A stretch of 64,000 nt of DNA, from contig OY744605.1 of the NCBI GenBank assembly GCA_963556255.1, positions 69,522,693-69,586,692 of the forward strand. Direction: 5' to 3'. This DNA comes from Allolobophora icterica. Its lineage: Eukaryota > Annelida > Clitellata > Crassiclitellata > Lumbricidae. Below, one piece after another: positions 1-14,200 of this stretch; position 1 is the stretch's first letter; each line of letters begins with the position of its first letter. The notes below the pieces were generated by a model. It saw nothing but the letters and a program-made list of their open reading frames with translations. It was not told the DNA's origin and ran no database searches. The position numbers and the translations under genes are program-made.

Positions 1-128
1 TATTATAAAAAATTACAATGGTTCTTTAGTGAATATTTTTGACATGCCGTGTACAGAATCTTAAAAGCCTTTTTTAAAATACAAGGGGAGAATCATATTT
101 ACAGAGAATAAATTTTCTGTGTTTTCAG

Positions 129-3100
129 GCTCATCTGGCCCTATACGCATTTGCCAACAACCAAGTCCCAACAGCTCTGAAGCTCATGTACCGTGCTCTC
201 TACCTGGCACTCATCTGCACTGGAGAGAACCACCCAGAAGTGGCACTTTTCTACGTAAGTTATGCACTGTTTGTTGACTATTCATTTGTTCATGCATTTA
301 TTCATTTATTTGTTGCTCCCAGCACAGATGTCATTATAATTGTGAACAAATCATGTCAAGGATTGGGTAAAGAACTAAACCCCATGTGGCAGCTAGAAGT
401 TTTAAGTTGTTTTTTTTGTATGGTGAAAGTAGTTTTTATTGAGCACTTGCTTTACAACTTAAGAATAGCAAATAATTGTTTGATTTTTGTGAATTTCTGA
501 GTCACATTAGTCTGATTCTTGGTTTTGTCTGCATTCCATAGCTGTCTATTGCCTTAGCTTAAGGAACTGCTGGTCTTGGAGTTAGTATAACATTTACATG
601 ATAATTGATTTTGTGTATATTTCAGTGTAACATTGGCCTGATACTTCACGCTGTCAACGAGTTCGATCTGTCTCTAAGATTTCTCCACAAGGCGCTTGAA
701 CTGAACAGCAAGTATGAACTAGTTCCAAGACATTTTCTGTATTGTTGTATTGCTAATTGATGTCTTCTCTTTTTTTCATATGGATTGTATAGGATTATGT
801 GTTGAACCGCATAACATGACACCACTCTAATCATTGTAATCTTGCAAAACTCATTTATGAGTTCTAGTATCTATGTGATGCTATGTTACAAGAGACTAAC
901 AAAGTGCTTTTTAAAGACCTTAAAAGCTCTGCACATGTAGCAATAATATAATGCCTATAAGGCAATACAGTCCAGTTACGTGTAGCAGTTTCTGACAGAT
1001 CGAACCATTTCTTCTTAAGTTATGTATTTCAGAATTTGTTGAGCAGAGTTCCAGCAATACATCGGAAGACTGTTCCAAGCGGACGATCTTCTGGCAGTCT
1101 GTAGAAATGTGCGGTTGTAATAATTGATCTAAGTGGTCTGTACTTTGCTTCTAAATGTGGCTTTATATAAATCTTCTGTTGCATTGGCCATGTGTTTTAA
1201 TTTAGGTTCTACGGTGCGCGTAGTCTGAAGGTCGCCCTCTGCTACCACCTTGTTGCTAGGACGTTCTCATGCAAGGGTGACTTCCGCAGTGCTCTGCAGA
1301 ACGAAAAGGAAGCCTACTCCATTTATCGACAGCTGGTGTGCTTTCTTGTCATCAGATCCTTATTGTAGCATTTCAGTTTATCTAAATTGCATCCATGTAG
1401 ACCTGTTCAGTTTCAGTATGAAAGGTTGCTTTGTAAATTCTCAGGTACAATTAGAGCATGAGCCAGTGGTGAAACCACAGAGAGCACCTTTAGGATCTCG
1501 ATAAATTACCCTGATGTGTAAAAGCAAACTCGTGTTAGGTAGGCCTGAATTCCTGAAGGTCAGTCTAGTAACAAAGTAATGTGTACCAGATTAGAGAACC
1601 ACATTAAGAACTATGACTGATTCGTAATCCATGTAGTCAGAGATCATAAAAGTATTGTAGCAATTTTACCAATAATAAAGGTTTACTGTAATATTCCAGC
1701 ATTTGTTGCCCGTTTGTCATTAGTCGCAAAACGATGTCAACAAGGTTGTTGATGAGAAAATTGATGATGGGTGGTCATCTGAGTCATGTCTGTTTAGATC
1801 TGCAAGATTACTGTGTTTTAAAACCGTAAAAAGGAGTTTTGAAAAGGAGAATTTTGGAGTAGAATGGTTAATGAGTTTGTGTTGACTTTCAGTTAGGTGA
1901 GGAACATGATCGCACCAACGAAAGTTCAGAATGCCTGAAGCATTTGACGCAGCAAGCCGTCAAATTCCAGAAGACAATGAATCAACTGTCAAAGGGCGAA
2001 AAGATCAATGCATTGTCACCGTTACAGGTAAATGATACTGCATTGTCATATTCCTACAGTTAATTGCTACTGTATTTTCATATGGACATAATACCATTGC
2101 TACAGGTAACTGCTATATTGGCATAGTACCAGTGCTACAGATAAATGCTGCAATGCATGGTCATCTGTGTATGTATGCAGACACTATATAGCACATTTAA
2201 GTACCTCATAAAGTGCTGCCAGTGCTAACGTAAATTATATTTAAATTAATTAAAAATAGCATAAATTATATTAAAGTCGTTAAAAGTAAAGAGTTAATCA
2301 GTAAGAGAATAATGCTCATGTGTATAATTTATGACACTCTAGTTTAACACCTGTGTGTCAGCTGTTTTTGCATTGTATGGGATTGTTGTCATGTGCATTT
2401 TCCGTAGATCCAGACTCCTTCTCTGTCGAATGTTCTCGAAACGCTGAACCTGATCAACGGAATTGTCTTCGTCCACATTAGGTCAGTACTTGTTCTAGGC
2501 ACCATGTACTGTCGATTGACACTCATCATTAGATAGTTGGCTCTGTATAAATACAAACTTAGTGACAGTTACGATGATGATGATGATGATGCTAGTGGTT
2601 ATGCATGCAGAAGATTTATTTTATTTATGCCCGACAGCTGAATTTAAGGTAACTATAACTCACGATTTTGCAAAACTTTTCACATTGAAATGTACAGTAA
2701 GTAATTGCATGTTTCTACTATTTGTGATAAAAAACATGCAGTTTTTCACCAAAACGTTCAGGACTTCTAGCCCTGTCCATTGCAATATTAAACCAATTTT
2801 TGTCCTTTTTAAACTTGGGTCAGTTTTCCCAGACACAGTCACTTATTTGCAAAGTGATGCTGGAGTTATATGTTGTCATATAAATAATGTACTTACTTGT
2901 GTGTACTTGTGTATGCATATGTGTGCATGTGTGCTGTCTGTCCCTCTGCTTCTTCTTGGCCTAGTGCAAAGAGGTTGCTTAGTTGTTCTCATGTTGTTAG
3001 TGAGACCTCCCGCATAAGGCTATTATTCTAGTTTTTGCATTTTGTACTGTTTTCAGTCAGGAAGACATCGAGAGATTCCGTGAAGAGATGATTCGTCACC

Positions 3101-3309
3101 AGGCTCAGGCCGGACAGAAATCGCAGCCCGAAATTGAACAGAACCCCGATTCCCAAAAAGCATCTTCTTCGAGTGTAACCCCTGAAACTAATGGCAAAAC
3201 CTCTGAAGTTGATCTGGCCACAGAGAACTTGAATGGCTGCAAAGAACCAGCCGTGGCTGAAGTGCCAGCTGAATCATCACCGGAGAGCAGTACTGAAGTC
3301 AGTCGATAG
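129..3309 (+). CDS. CLUH: CLUH (clustered mitochondria protein homolog), C-terminal exons
   Basis: CLUH is a cytosolic RNA-binding protein that controls mRNAs of nuclear-encoded mitochondrial proteins and mitochondrial distribution. Six exons are visible: 129-254, 626-711, 1206-1335, 1893-2027, 2408-2481 and 3057-3309, all with AG/GT borders and matching phases. The 5' part lies outside the window. Translation gives the TPR-like C-terminal region of the family: [20 protein letters not shown], then [19 protein letters not shown], then [16 protein letters not shown], then [20 protein letters not shown], then [20 protein letters not shown]. These match vertebrate CLUH block by block from memory of the family. 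The last exon encodes [14 protein letters not shown] followed by a Ser/Glu/Pro-rich tail ending at TAG 3307-3309. No frameshift or in-frame stop was seen. Exon borders are inferred by eye; identity is secure, the terminal tail is not conserved. Confidence 0.93.
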
Positions 3310-3970
3310 ATATTTCCATGCAGCTGTTAAGACAAAGAATATTTGGATCGACGATGCACTTGTTCATGCTCGCACAATGCGAGAGATCATGTCATTGTTA
3401 GTTTGATTTCTTGTCTGGTGGCGAAACTTTTACTAGATTGAGACTTTTGGAACCGACGACCCCCACTGAAAGTGAAGCGAAATTTTTGCTGCCTGGTTTG
3501 GTGCTTATCCGTGGAGAACTGGGTGACTCAGGCAGCTTGCGTGCTACTAGTCGTGGTCCGAGTGATGTTGGGCTTCATGTGCCAGTTTTGTTTCTTGCAA
3601 GTTTTTCTTTCTTTTTCTCTTTTGTGTCTGGTTGGATCATACGTGGCTTGGTTGGATCTACAGACGGACCTCATCAAATTTTGTCTATGCTTGATAATTT
3701 TTTTGTCCATTGCCGAAGACATTCGTAGGAATTAAAATTGATAATCGTCTGTTTGCATGTGTCTTAGCTGGTGTAACGTCCTTCCAATCACTGTAGATCT
3801 CTTAAAAAGTATCATACAAAGTTTGATTACATTACGGGTTTACGTAATGACCTTTGGTTTTTGTCGTATAAAAACGAAATTTATGCACAGGGTTTTTCCG
3901 TGATTTATCCAATCATTTATTCAGTCATTTTTGTGTTGGTTTTTAATAAATGTAAAGGGACCTTTGAGGA
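3310..3970 (+). other. CLUH 3' UTR with polyadenylation signal
   Basis: The sequence following the CLUH stop is AT-rich with no conserved reading frame. An AATAAA at 3945-3950 is the first good polyadenylation signal downstream and would give a UTR of about 650 bases. The actual cleavage site is not visible. Confidence 0.55.
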
Positions 3971-6900
3971 TCTTTCTCCTACTGGCACTACATAAATGTG
4001 TACTTAGATTATGATGATGACCTCATGATCCGAATACTGCCAGCCTGTATTTGTTTCAGTTTGTGGTCATATTGTTCAGACCATCCAAACGAGTGTTTGT
4101 TTTGCATGCTGTTTAGTTCTGTTATTAATCACGTGCAACTAACTAATGAATCATTGTAATCATCCTGTGTACAAACTACATGTAAGTGCACTGTACTTGT
4201 TCTGTATGTGTGATGTACAGTGTGGTGTACATCACACATATGCTGTTCGGTTAACCCTTGTGTTCTTTGCGGATTGTAATATTAGTTTATGGTCGTTTAA
4301 GGAACGATATTAATTTGTTAAGCAATTGTTTGATTTTAAAGTACCCTTAGATGATTTTAAATACATTTGTCAGAGTATGCAAGAACAGTATAACTTTACA
4401 TTATATATATATCTGTGTTTGTATATATATATATATATATCTGTTTGTGTTTGTATCTGTTTGTGTATATATATATATATATATATTAATTATGTGTGTC
4501 ATTTACTCCTCTGTTTCGTGTTAATTTTTGAGAGCTAAAGCAAGTACTATGTTTGAATTGGGTTGTGGTTAGAAGCATAACTACATCTGAGGTATCTGTC
4601 ATTATTTCAGGCATATAAGTAACAGTTTTTAATCTGAGCATTGTTTTCTTTTTTTTCGTATGCTGTTGCTGCCAGCAGAAGCCAGAAGATTGTCATGGCC
4701 TGAAAGAAGTGGATGTCGTATTTTTTTGATAATTGTGGTGGTTTTAATTGCCACTGAAATGAAAATTATGTAACTCTAGAAATCTGTTATATTTAGTCAA
4801 TAAGAAATGCCCTACCACTACTGATAATTCTAAGAGCTGTCTGGCCGTACATAAAAAAAGGCCTGGTTCGTATGTGATGGTATTGTAAACAATGTAGCAA
4901 GGCATTTATATTGCTCTGCTAGAGACCTTGGGATTCGTCCAATGACAGATTGGTTCAGTTTTGGGTTTAGGTTGTGATGTAATAATGTAGGCAGGCATTT
5001 TTGTAGCTCCTTTTGCGAGCTCAGACGCCGCGTAGAGCGTGTGGCAGATCTTTCATGACTTAACCACGTCATTATAATTATGAAGTGTAGTGAACTTCGT
5101 TGATCTTGGCGTCGGCATGTGAAAATGGGTGACAGTTTTCTACGTCACGGGCAGATTTCTACGTTGCAGGTGTGGTTTTACAGAATGTGGCAAATTTCCA
5201 ATAGCTATTCTTACTCTGGGTACATTTTCCTCCATGGAAGACGCTCCTGGATGCAGGTTCACCCCAGCTCGTTGCTTCCAACCACGTATTGAACCATGTA
5301 TGGAATGGAAAGCCTGTGCCTGTAGTGGCAGAGGACCAAAGTGAAAGAAATTGGTGAATTGTCTTGTTACATGACCCACTTGTAATTCTCTCTTGGCAAA
5401 TGGTAGTTGTGATGTCCTAATCTGCTTGTCTGTACTCTGTAATGTAACACAAGTCTTCAAACCGTCTGGACACCACATGTATTAAAGAAGCTAAAAGGCG
5501 ATAATAAATGTTTAAGATTACAGAGAGGTCATAAATTAAAATGCAGTTTTCCCAAGTATAAAATTACTGTATCAGTTAATCAAATTATATGTTTCATTTT
5601 ACAAAATCTGTATTAAGTTTCAGTAGTTTTCAAAGTGAGATTATTGTAACGTTAATTATGTTGGGGAATAGTAAACAATAGTCGTCTGTCGACTGAAATT
5701 TGGTTTTGGTGCTTGACCTGTTATGCTGGAGGTTGTATTAAGCTTAGATATTTGGAATCTCATGATGTCAAGATTTCTACAGTGCCAAAAAAGCTCAGTC
5801 AAAACAAAATCGATAGGCAGGTATGGTCAAAATCGGTTCCAGGTCAAGAAGGGTCCGACAGACGCTATGGTGGATGATGTTTAGAATCAACGTAGCGAGA
5901 AAGGTGTTGGGGGGGGGAAGAGGAGGAACCAGGGTAGGACTTGTGAAAAGGAATGTTTTCAGGTTTGAGTTAACACTAACGACAAGCGTGTACTAAAACG
6001 TATGGGAAAACTAATCCATCTCATCATTTAAGGGTTAAAGACCTGTGGATAGATAGCTTTGTAAGAGGTGAGGGTTTGGTGAGTTCATAGGATGAATCAG
6101 ATAGTTATCGTAAATATGGGGAGAGTTTATTTCAGAGGGGGCAGAACAGCTATGGCTATGGAGTGATCTCCAAATTTTAGTGAGGTGACCTAAGGGAGAA
6201 GAAGTGTTGAGAGGGAAGAGGAGTGGATGTTTTTGCAAATTACTCACGAGGGTTGTACTCGTGGAGTGTGTTGTAGGTGAGTGATATAGTACTTTGCAAG
6301 TCCATTTGTTCAGGCAGTTTGAGCCAGTGGTGTGATTTAAGAATAGGAGTGATGTGATGGTGTTTGGGAATTTCAGTGACGGCAAGATTATTCTGAAAAT
6401 ACCAAGCTATAGGTTATTCTATATTTTGGGATCCTCTAAATGTAGGCCTACATTTAAAAGCTGACAGTGCTCTCAGCGCCACACAAAAGCTGCGTCTATG
6501 AGGCTAATCGCCGGTGCTGCATTAAATCAAATCCGCAAGAGCTAGTGAGCCGGATTGTTTAAGTTCGGCGTCACGTTAGAATCGGAGTTTAAGCCAGGAG
6601 TGACAGCAGGGTTATCTTATATACCTAGGTCTACAAGTAATTTTCTTATTCGCTGAATTTAATTTTTATATGTAAAATGTAAATTTGTTTATGCGAATTC
6701 CGGTTAAATTCACGTAGCCTAACTAGCCTACGCGCGGGCTTTCGTTATTGACGCCAGCAGGGTTTCCGTTAGAAATCAAAACAGGACGTACTTACCTCCT
6801 GACCTAGATTTCGGACGTAGCTCATTTCTAACGTCAATCAAACCGGGTTATGGTTAGCCTGGTTAGGAACACAGAATACACAAAAAAATTATAATCAGAC

Positions 6901-9900
6901 ACTTTATTACTAATAGGGCCTATTTAAGACAGCAGTTTCAAGTTTGAACTAAAGTTTGTATACAACAAAAAACGTAACGAACGTAGGGCCTATATAGGCC
7001 TACATGATAGTATATTATTCATTGTAGGCCTACTATAATAATTATGCTTAGTGCTTGGCGCGTATACGTCCGACGATAAACAAATGGACCGCTGTTATGT
7101 CCGGGTTTCGTTGACGACGAGTAGGCCCTAAGCTTGGAAAGCAAAGGATCAGATGGGTTAGGGTAGGAATTTTTAAGAGGTGAGGCTTCAATTTGGAGTG
7201 GAAAGCCTGTGGGGTGATAAGTAGGCCTAGAGGAGCCTGTGGCAGATGACGATCACTGGGGTGGCGGTATTGTTAGAAGAAATAAGAATTAATATGCGGA
7301 ATTCGGAGGGAAGTTCGTTCCACAGTTGAGGTGTAGTGTAGGATATGGATCGGTTGGAGAACTTGAGGCGACTATAATTATATTGACTGGGGGATGGGCA
7401 AGAGTGAGATGATGAACGAAAAGACCCGAGACCGCGATGGTGGATGCAATATGGTGAAGGGTTCGCGAAGGTAGCCTACTTTTTAGTACTTTGGCTGGGA
7501 GTAGGCCTAATATCGCAGTGAGTTTGAGGTTAGCGTTCTCATTACGGAGTGTTTATATCGGGGCGCGCAGTGACGTAGCCAGACTTAAATTCAAGAGGAG
7601 ACAGCTCTAGTCTCTGTACTGGGAGATATCCAGGTGTAGTAGGGTGCGGAGGTAGGCCTATAACCCACGGAAAATTTTTAAATCTAAAAAGCAAGAAGAG
7701 GCAACTGCCTCCTCTTGCCTCAGTGTGGCTACGCCTATAGATGTGCAAGGGTATGCTCCCCAAGTCTTGAAATTGGTAGGCCTACTACGACGAGATCCCG
7801 GAATTTATTTTCTAGGCCTAGGGCCTATAAGCCTAGGCCTATACGTAGAAACAGAAATCTTGAAGATGAAAAAGATAACTAGACCATTTTGTAGGAAATC
7901 CCAGAAAATCAAATTTCAGGTTTTAACCCGGACTTTTCCTTCAGGAAGGTCAATTTCCATTATGCGGTCGGTAAATAATATTATTTATGGAAGTTTTTCG
8001 CACTTTCGGAAAATCGGTTTCGAAGTAGGCCTAGCTATCGGATAGGCTAGACTGTTTCCAATCGTGGCCGGGACAAAGGTCATTTTTCATTGGATTTCTT
8101 TTTTATTAGATATCTGTATCAGTTACCATCCTGGCCTTTTGTTGATAAATACACACGAAATAAACATCGTATTAAACAGAATAAATGGTTTTAGTTGATT
8201 ACCGATGTTTTATCAATTTGTGGAAGTAGCGCTATATGACTGTTTGAACATTCGCTGCTTGCTATCAGTGAATGGCCTAAATGACTGATCAATGACAAAC
8301 GGTTCGTTTATAACTTTTGCTAATCGTTTAAAATTTTCTTTGTAACAAGTAAGTCTTGCCATTTTCTGTTATATTTAACTACCCTTGTCTTTTCGGAACC
8401 TCTGGGTCTTTTGATATTTGATATGTTCGTGACCAGCAACATACGCCTAAACACCCCTGTTGGTTTTGTTTAAGGCGTCATTGCCAATTAATCGAATTAC
8501 AAGTTGGTTTATGGTTTAATATAATCTAATTGTAAGATAGGCCGTATCTGGTTAATCACTTTGTTGTTTCTGGACCATCGATGGTGCACGAACCAACCGG
8601 AAATTTACAGTGACGGTGGTATTTTTAGCAGTGTCAGAAGTCAAAGGCGTTGACCAGTAGATTGAAATTTTGCACATTATTAACTTCTGCGCTGGATAGA
8701 AATAAAACAGTACGTTTTAGACAGACACTCTAGAAAGTAACACATTTCAGGCCTGCAACTGAAGGGTAAAACCGTAGTTTACGTTGCTAAATTATGCACT
8801 TACATTGAAACCTTATAATACAAAAAAATAATAATTATCGTTGATCCAACTTCTAATTTCAGTTATATGTTCTTCTAGTTTGACCTATATTTTTATCGAC
8901 CATCCAACTTCTAGTTTCTGTTTAAGTATGAAATGTTTTTGTTGCTCATCCACGGCAATAATGTCAGCACTAACAGCACTAAAACAATATATTTTCATTG
9001 CAATTTCAACTTCTAGTTTGACTTTTATTTTTTGTAATATTTTCAATCATCCAGCTTCTGGTTTAGTAATATTTTCATCAATCATCCAACTTCTAGTTTG
9101 AGTTTTACTATGAAATAATTTTCCTACGTGGTAATTTAGCAACGTAAACTGCAGGTTTACCCAATTAAAGACTGGCTTTAATATTCGGCTTATACTTGAA
9201 AATGCCTCTAACTGTTAATGTTTTCGAAGGGTTATCCCGATTCCCCGAAAACACTGAAAATGCACTTGTACCATTTACTGAAAACAGTTTTCTAGAAAGT
9301 AGCTGAAATCCCGAAAACTATTCATATATTCAAATAATCTCAGGAGGCCACCTATGTGCTTCCTAAATTGGCTTGTTAGTGTAAGATTGTTGGCCTCGAC
9401 ATACTGCCTATTCACATGTTTATTTGTAGACTTAAAGAAAAATTCCATATTCCTCCACACAAACATTATCTTCTTAACTTTGTGGAATTCAGGTCACACT
9501 TAGAAAATCGATTTTGGAAATCCGGCCGATTGGTTACGCACCCATTTTCATATTAGGCTTATACATGTGTGACATTGGATCTGTTTTTTTTCGTACGGCG
9601 CAGGCAGTACGTAAGAAATTCTTTAAACGTCAGTTCCCAACTTAAATTCCCACAGCATCCCCGTCCTTGTATGCTCTTGGGTTTCTTCAGTCGCATGGAC
9701 AACCGCCAGATGCTTTACATGTAGTCGGTCGGATGACAATGGTTGCATCCCTAATGTATGCCTTCCGGGCTTGGTGGGGATATGTGCTCGCTCAGGAATA
9801 GGGCAGACCAATTGTTGGGTAGGATGAGGCATAGGGGTTCCTTCCCTCCTTGGTCCCAGGTGCTGTGAACTGGCTAGGTCTGCAGACGATAGCCTGTTTA

Positions 9901-10020
9901 GAGCTGTTCTGTCGAACCACACCCATGTTAATTGATCCCATCATCACCTCCACCCACGCACCATAACTTTGATCTGCCATTAAAGGAAGACCAACATTTT
10001 TTATCTCGTGCCCTCTACAG
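3971..10020. other. gene-poor intergenic DNA
   Basis: About 6 kb with no reading frame I recognise. It contains a TA-rich microsatellite (about 4404-4487). The stretch 6430-8045 is dense in taggcctac-like words, typical of old repeats in marine invertebrate DNA. At about 8840-9110 a degenerate repeat of a unit like ccaacttctagttt recurs four or five times. Short open frames here (for example 5140-5478 minus) have no family resemblance I can name. The promoter and any 5' non-coding exons of the VPS37 gene could lie here. Confidence 0.5.
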
Positions 10021-10895
10021 CAGTGCTTCCCAAACTGTGGTCCGCGGACCAGTGCCGGTCCACGAGCCATCAGTTGCTGTCCGCAATGTGAGTCAAGAAA
10101 CTGAAGAAAAAAGACGATAGACTTTTTCTCGAGTGGGTCTCACTTCGAACTATCTTCAAAAAACACGATTGCCTCACAATCAAAATATTTTTGATATAAA
10201 TTAAAAAGATTTGTTCTGGGAGTAAATTTATTTCAGCTATTGTAAATGAAACCTGCCGACAGGTCAAATAGAAGTTGTAGTTGGTCTTTACTAGAAATTT
10301 TGATTGTAACATTTCTGGTTTTTGACCGGCAATTAGAAACCGGATGTGACGTATTTTTTTTGCCTAAAGTTAATAACCTGGTCACTGCTTCCGTCAATAG
10401 AAAATAAAAACGTCTGCTTTTAGATTCGATATTGTAAGTATAATATATTATAAATTTGAAAATTATAAAAAGTAAAAATACCACACCACACCCTGGAGAC
10501 GAGGACAGCGTTCTCCAAGCTTAAACACACTTCTGTTATATAGTTTCTTAGAACCAGAGGAATTTTTTGTTCCTCGGGCATTATAAAATTAAAAATAATG
10601 TATATATATGTATATTTATATTTACATTTTAATGAACAGCACTAGTATGCATATTTATAAAAAAAATTTAAAGCCACCAATTTTTTGAAAAAATGCAACT
10701 TTTTGATTCATGATATCAGATCAGTATGAAGTAGGCCTATTCAGTTGATATTTGGCATTGAATTATATACCTGCACTACTATTTAAAAATAATTTAACTT
10801 TTTTGACCCAATTTATAGATAAAAAAGTTAATAAATTGGGCACTGGTCCTGCTGCAATGGGAAAATTCCTGCCGGTCCGTCACACTGAAGCGCTG
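10021..10895. mobile_element. old hAT-type element (CAGTGCTTCCC ends)
   Basis: The left end reads CAGTGCTTCCCAAACTGTGG and the right end reads GAAGCGCTG, giving imperfect terminal inverted repeats (CAGTGCTTC versus CAGCGCTTC). Flanking 8-mers CTCTACAG (10013-10020) and CTATAGAG (10896-10903) agree at 6 of 8 positions, as for a decayed hAT target duplication. CCGGTCC motifs occur near both ends. No transposase frame is recognisable across its 875 bp. Confidence 0.55.
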
Positions 10896-11249
10896 CTATA
10901 GAGGGATGTCTATTAGTAATTCTTGAGCCCTCGCTCCCATGGGAATGTTAATTACTTGTACACTGTTGTTGGACAAATTAATCTAACTTGCCTAGCTATA
11001 CTGATCTGTAAATAAGTTGCGTTTGCCAGCTTATCTAACTGAGTAAACAAATATTGTATGTATGTATGTATGTATCTCTTTCTATGTATCCATGTGTATG
11101 TATTTATCTCTGTATGTATCCATGTGTATAAATGTATTTGGACATTTATATAGCATTCTGGGAACATTTTGAGGCTGCTTGTCATTAGCCTAACAAATGA
11201 CCAAGGCTAAAGAGTTAAAGAAGTATAATCTTTTTTGTTCTCCTACTAG

Positions 11250-14200
11250 ATGTATGCGCATCAGTTCAGAGTGCAGCCAGCAGGTGGTGCCAGTAGTCAG
11301 GGTAGTTATGATGCTGCCTTGTCGTTCCTGAAACAGCTCAACAGTCAGGAACTTCAGTCGCTGATGGATGATAATGATCGACTGAACAAGCTTGTCGATG
11401 ATCTAGAAATGGTAAGATGCTGGTTTGCTTCAATGAGGAATGAATTTTGTTCTTGATTGGTGAAATTTTGGATCTCAATCAGTGAAATTCTGGGACTCGG
11501 TTGTTGAAAGTTTTGTCTCTGCAGGTAAAATATTTGGCATCAGTAAGCAACATTTTTTTGTCTCAAGCAGTAAAATCCTATAGTTTTTTGCCTCACTTGA
11601 TGACATTTTCATATTGGGCAAACATTTTCCATTTAGTTTACCTTACCTTACTGTGTGCAGGTAAAGAATTTACCTTATCTCACCTTGTACATGTAGGTAA
11701 AAATATTACCCTATTCAGGATAAAACTTGCCTTGTGCAGGTCAGGTATGAAATTGCCTTACCTATGTATGTATGTATGTATCTGGATACTTACTACAGCA
11801 CTGTTTAAGTACCTCACAAAACCATGGTAGATGTATAACTTACCTTACATTGCCTTGTGCCAATAAAGAAATTACCATACCTTGTGCAGGTATATAACTG
11901 GCATGTTCTTGCCTGGTGCAGGTAAAGAAATTAGAACAAGAAAAAGATACACTGTTGGCAAGCAACAAAAGCATTGCCGAGTATAACTTGACTTTGGAAC
12001 CGCGATTGATTCAGTCGAGGCAGCAGCTGGCCGAAACCTATGAACAGGCTGTTCAGAAACAGAAAGGCTTTGAACACAACAAGCTCAAACTAGGTTTGTT
12101 TCAAGATTTTTATTAAATGAGAAATGCAAACAAATAATGCACGAGCAAGTCAGTCAAACCAGACTGATGAGTTTTGAAGTGGCACTATAAATGTCAGGTT
12201 ACATTTACAACAGGTACAGTGACATCAGACTGAGCTCCTGAATAAGGACCTGATTGCCACTTGGAATTTATGTGCCATTTGTTTGATGCCTTATGCATTA
12301 TGCACCGACACTATAGAAGTTGCTAATTTGTAATAATAGTTAAGGCGAAGAGTTTGAGTACTGATTAACTTGGTTAAGCAGTCAGAACAAGGCTTTCTTT
12401 GGAAACCGCACGGTCTTGTGGTACGTCTCTTGAAGTGGCACTATGTAGACTTCTATTAAATTCCAATTACAGTAAGTTTGCATTTTAAGGTGGATGCTTT
12501 CTGGAGACGAGTATCGGTAAAGGTTCTGTTGGAAGAATTCAATCCAGTACGTTGGATTAGATTGAATGCAAAGGAATCTGCCAGTACAGTAGCTATGTTT
12601 GAGTTTCCCATAGGCAGTGTGACACTGAACTTACAGGGAATGTATACTGCTGAACATTTTATACATGTAGTACCTTTTGAGAACCTCTTAGTGGTGTGGA
12701 AGTAATGTTAGTACTTGTAATTTAACGTGCAGTTAGTGTTACCTATACCTTTTGTTTCAAAGAGGATGAGGAGGAAGAGGAGGCAAATTAGGATTAAGAG
12801 AGGAATGAGTACGCTGAAGATTATGAGAATAAAGATGATTATGACGATGGTGGTGTTGGTGATGATGATGATGACGACAATGATAGTGATGGTGGTGACA
12901 ATGATGTTAATAACAATGTTGATGGTGGTGATTATAGTGGTGAGACTTTTTATATATGAGTTGAGATAATTAGTGTCGTTGGATCGTTGTTTTAGATTCG
13001 TGCACAAGTAACACGTCTCTCGACACGACTCTGGCACTTCTGCAGATGGAGGCAGCAAAAGCTGAGGAAGAATCGGAGGTGAGAGGAAGTCACGTTCCGT
13101 TCAACTGATGCCTTATGCAGTATTATAACAGCACTGTAGAAGTAACAAAATTAGATTTAATTACTGTAACAAGATAGTCGAAAACGTGCCTTGGTTGTGG
13201 TGACAATGATGATGAGAATGATGACAGGGACGCGGTGGTGTAGCGGTATGTTCTGTGCCTTGTAACTGGAGGGTCACAAGTTCGAATCTACGTCAGGCCA
13301 CTGCATAACAACCCAGCGCCATCGATGCTCTATCGTATGGTCGTGTTTACTTCTGAACTTTGGAAGGAGGGCAGTATTAAAATAGTTTTGTATTTTATTG
13401 AGGAGGAAAATAAGGATGATGATGATGAGTGGGACGAAGGGGAGAATGATGATGATTAGGAGGAAGAATTGAAGGATGAAGAAACTAAGGATGATGAGGA
13501 GAATGATAATGATAGAGGCAGTGTGATTCTCGTTAACGTTAACGATAACGAAAATGTTCGTTAACGAACAAAAAATGATTTCGTTAACGATAACTATAAC
13601 TATAACTAAAAAATATCATTAACTATAACTATAACTATAACGAAAATAACACTAACGAAAATTCATTGCTATTTTCGTTAATACGATAAAAAAAGTGCAA
13701 TATCAACTAACGTGAGAACGTGAAAATACAGCCGTTAACGAAAGCAAAATGATTCCTATGTTCGCCTTGGATGTCGGTGAATATGGAGCGCTGTGTATTC
13801 ATGAAGCTGAATGGACCCATTTGTCAAAGCTCTAAGCAAATTATTGTGTAACGCGTCTTCATAATTCAGTGTGATTTTCATTAACGATAACGGTAACGAA
13901 AATGTTTTCGTTAACGAAAGCAAAATGATTTCGTTAACGATAACTATAACTGTAACTAAAAAATAATATTAACTATCTTCTTCTTCTTCTTTTCCTTCAA
14001 AAATAATATTAACTATAACTGTAACTATAACTAAAATTAAAAACCATTAACTATAACTGTAACTGTAACTAAAATAAAATCTGTAAGGAGAATCACACTG
14101 GATAGAGGTATTAAGATACGTACATGCACGTGCGTATGTAATTATTTTGTCTGATCCTCTGTCTTTCAGAAAGTGGCAGAAGCATTCCTCAGCCATACAG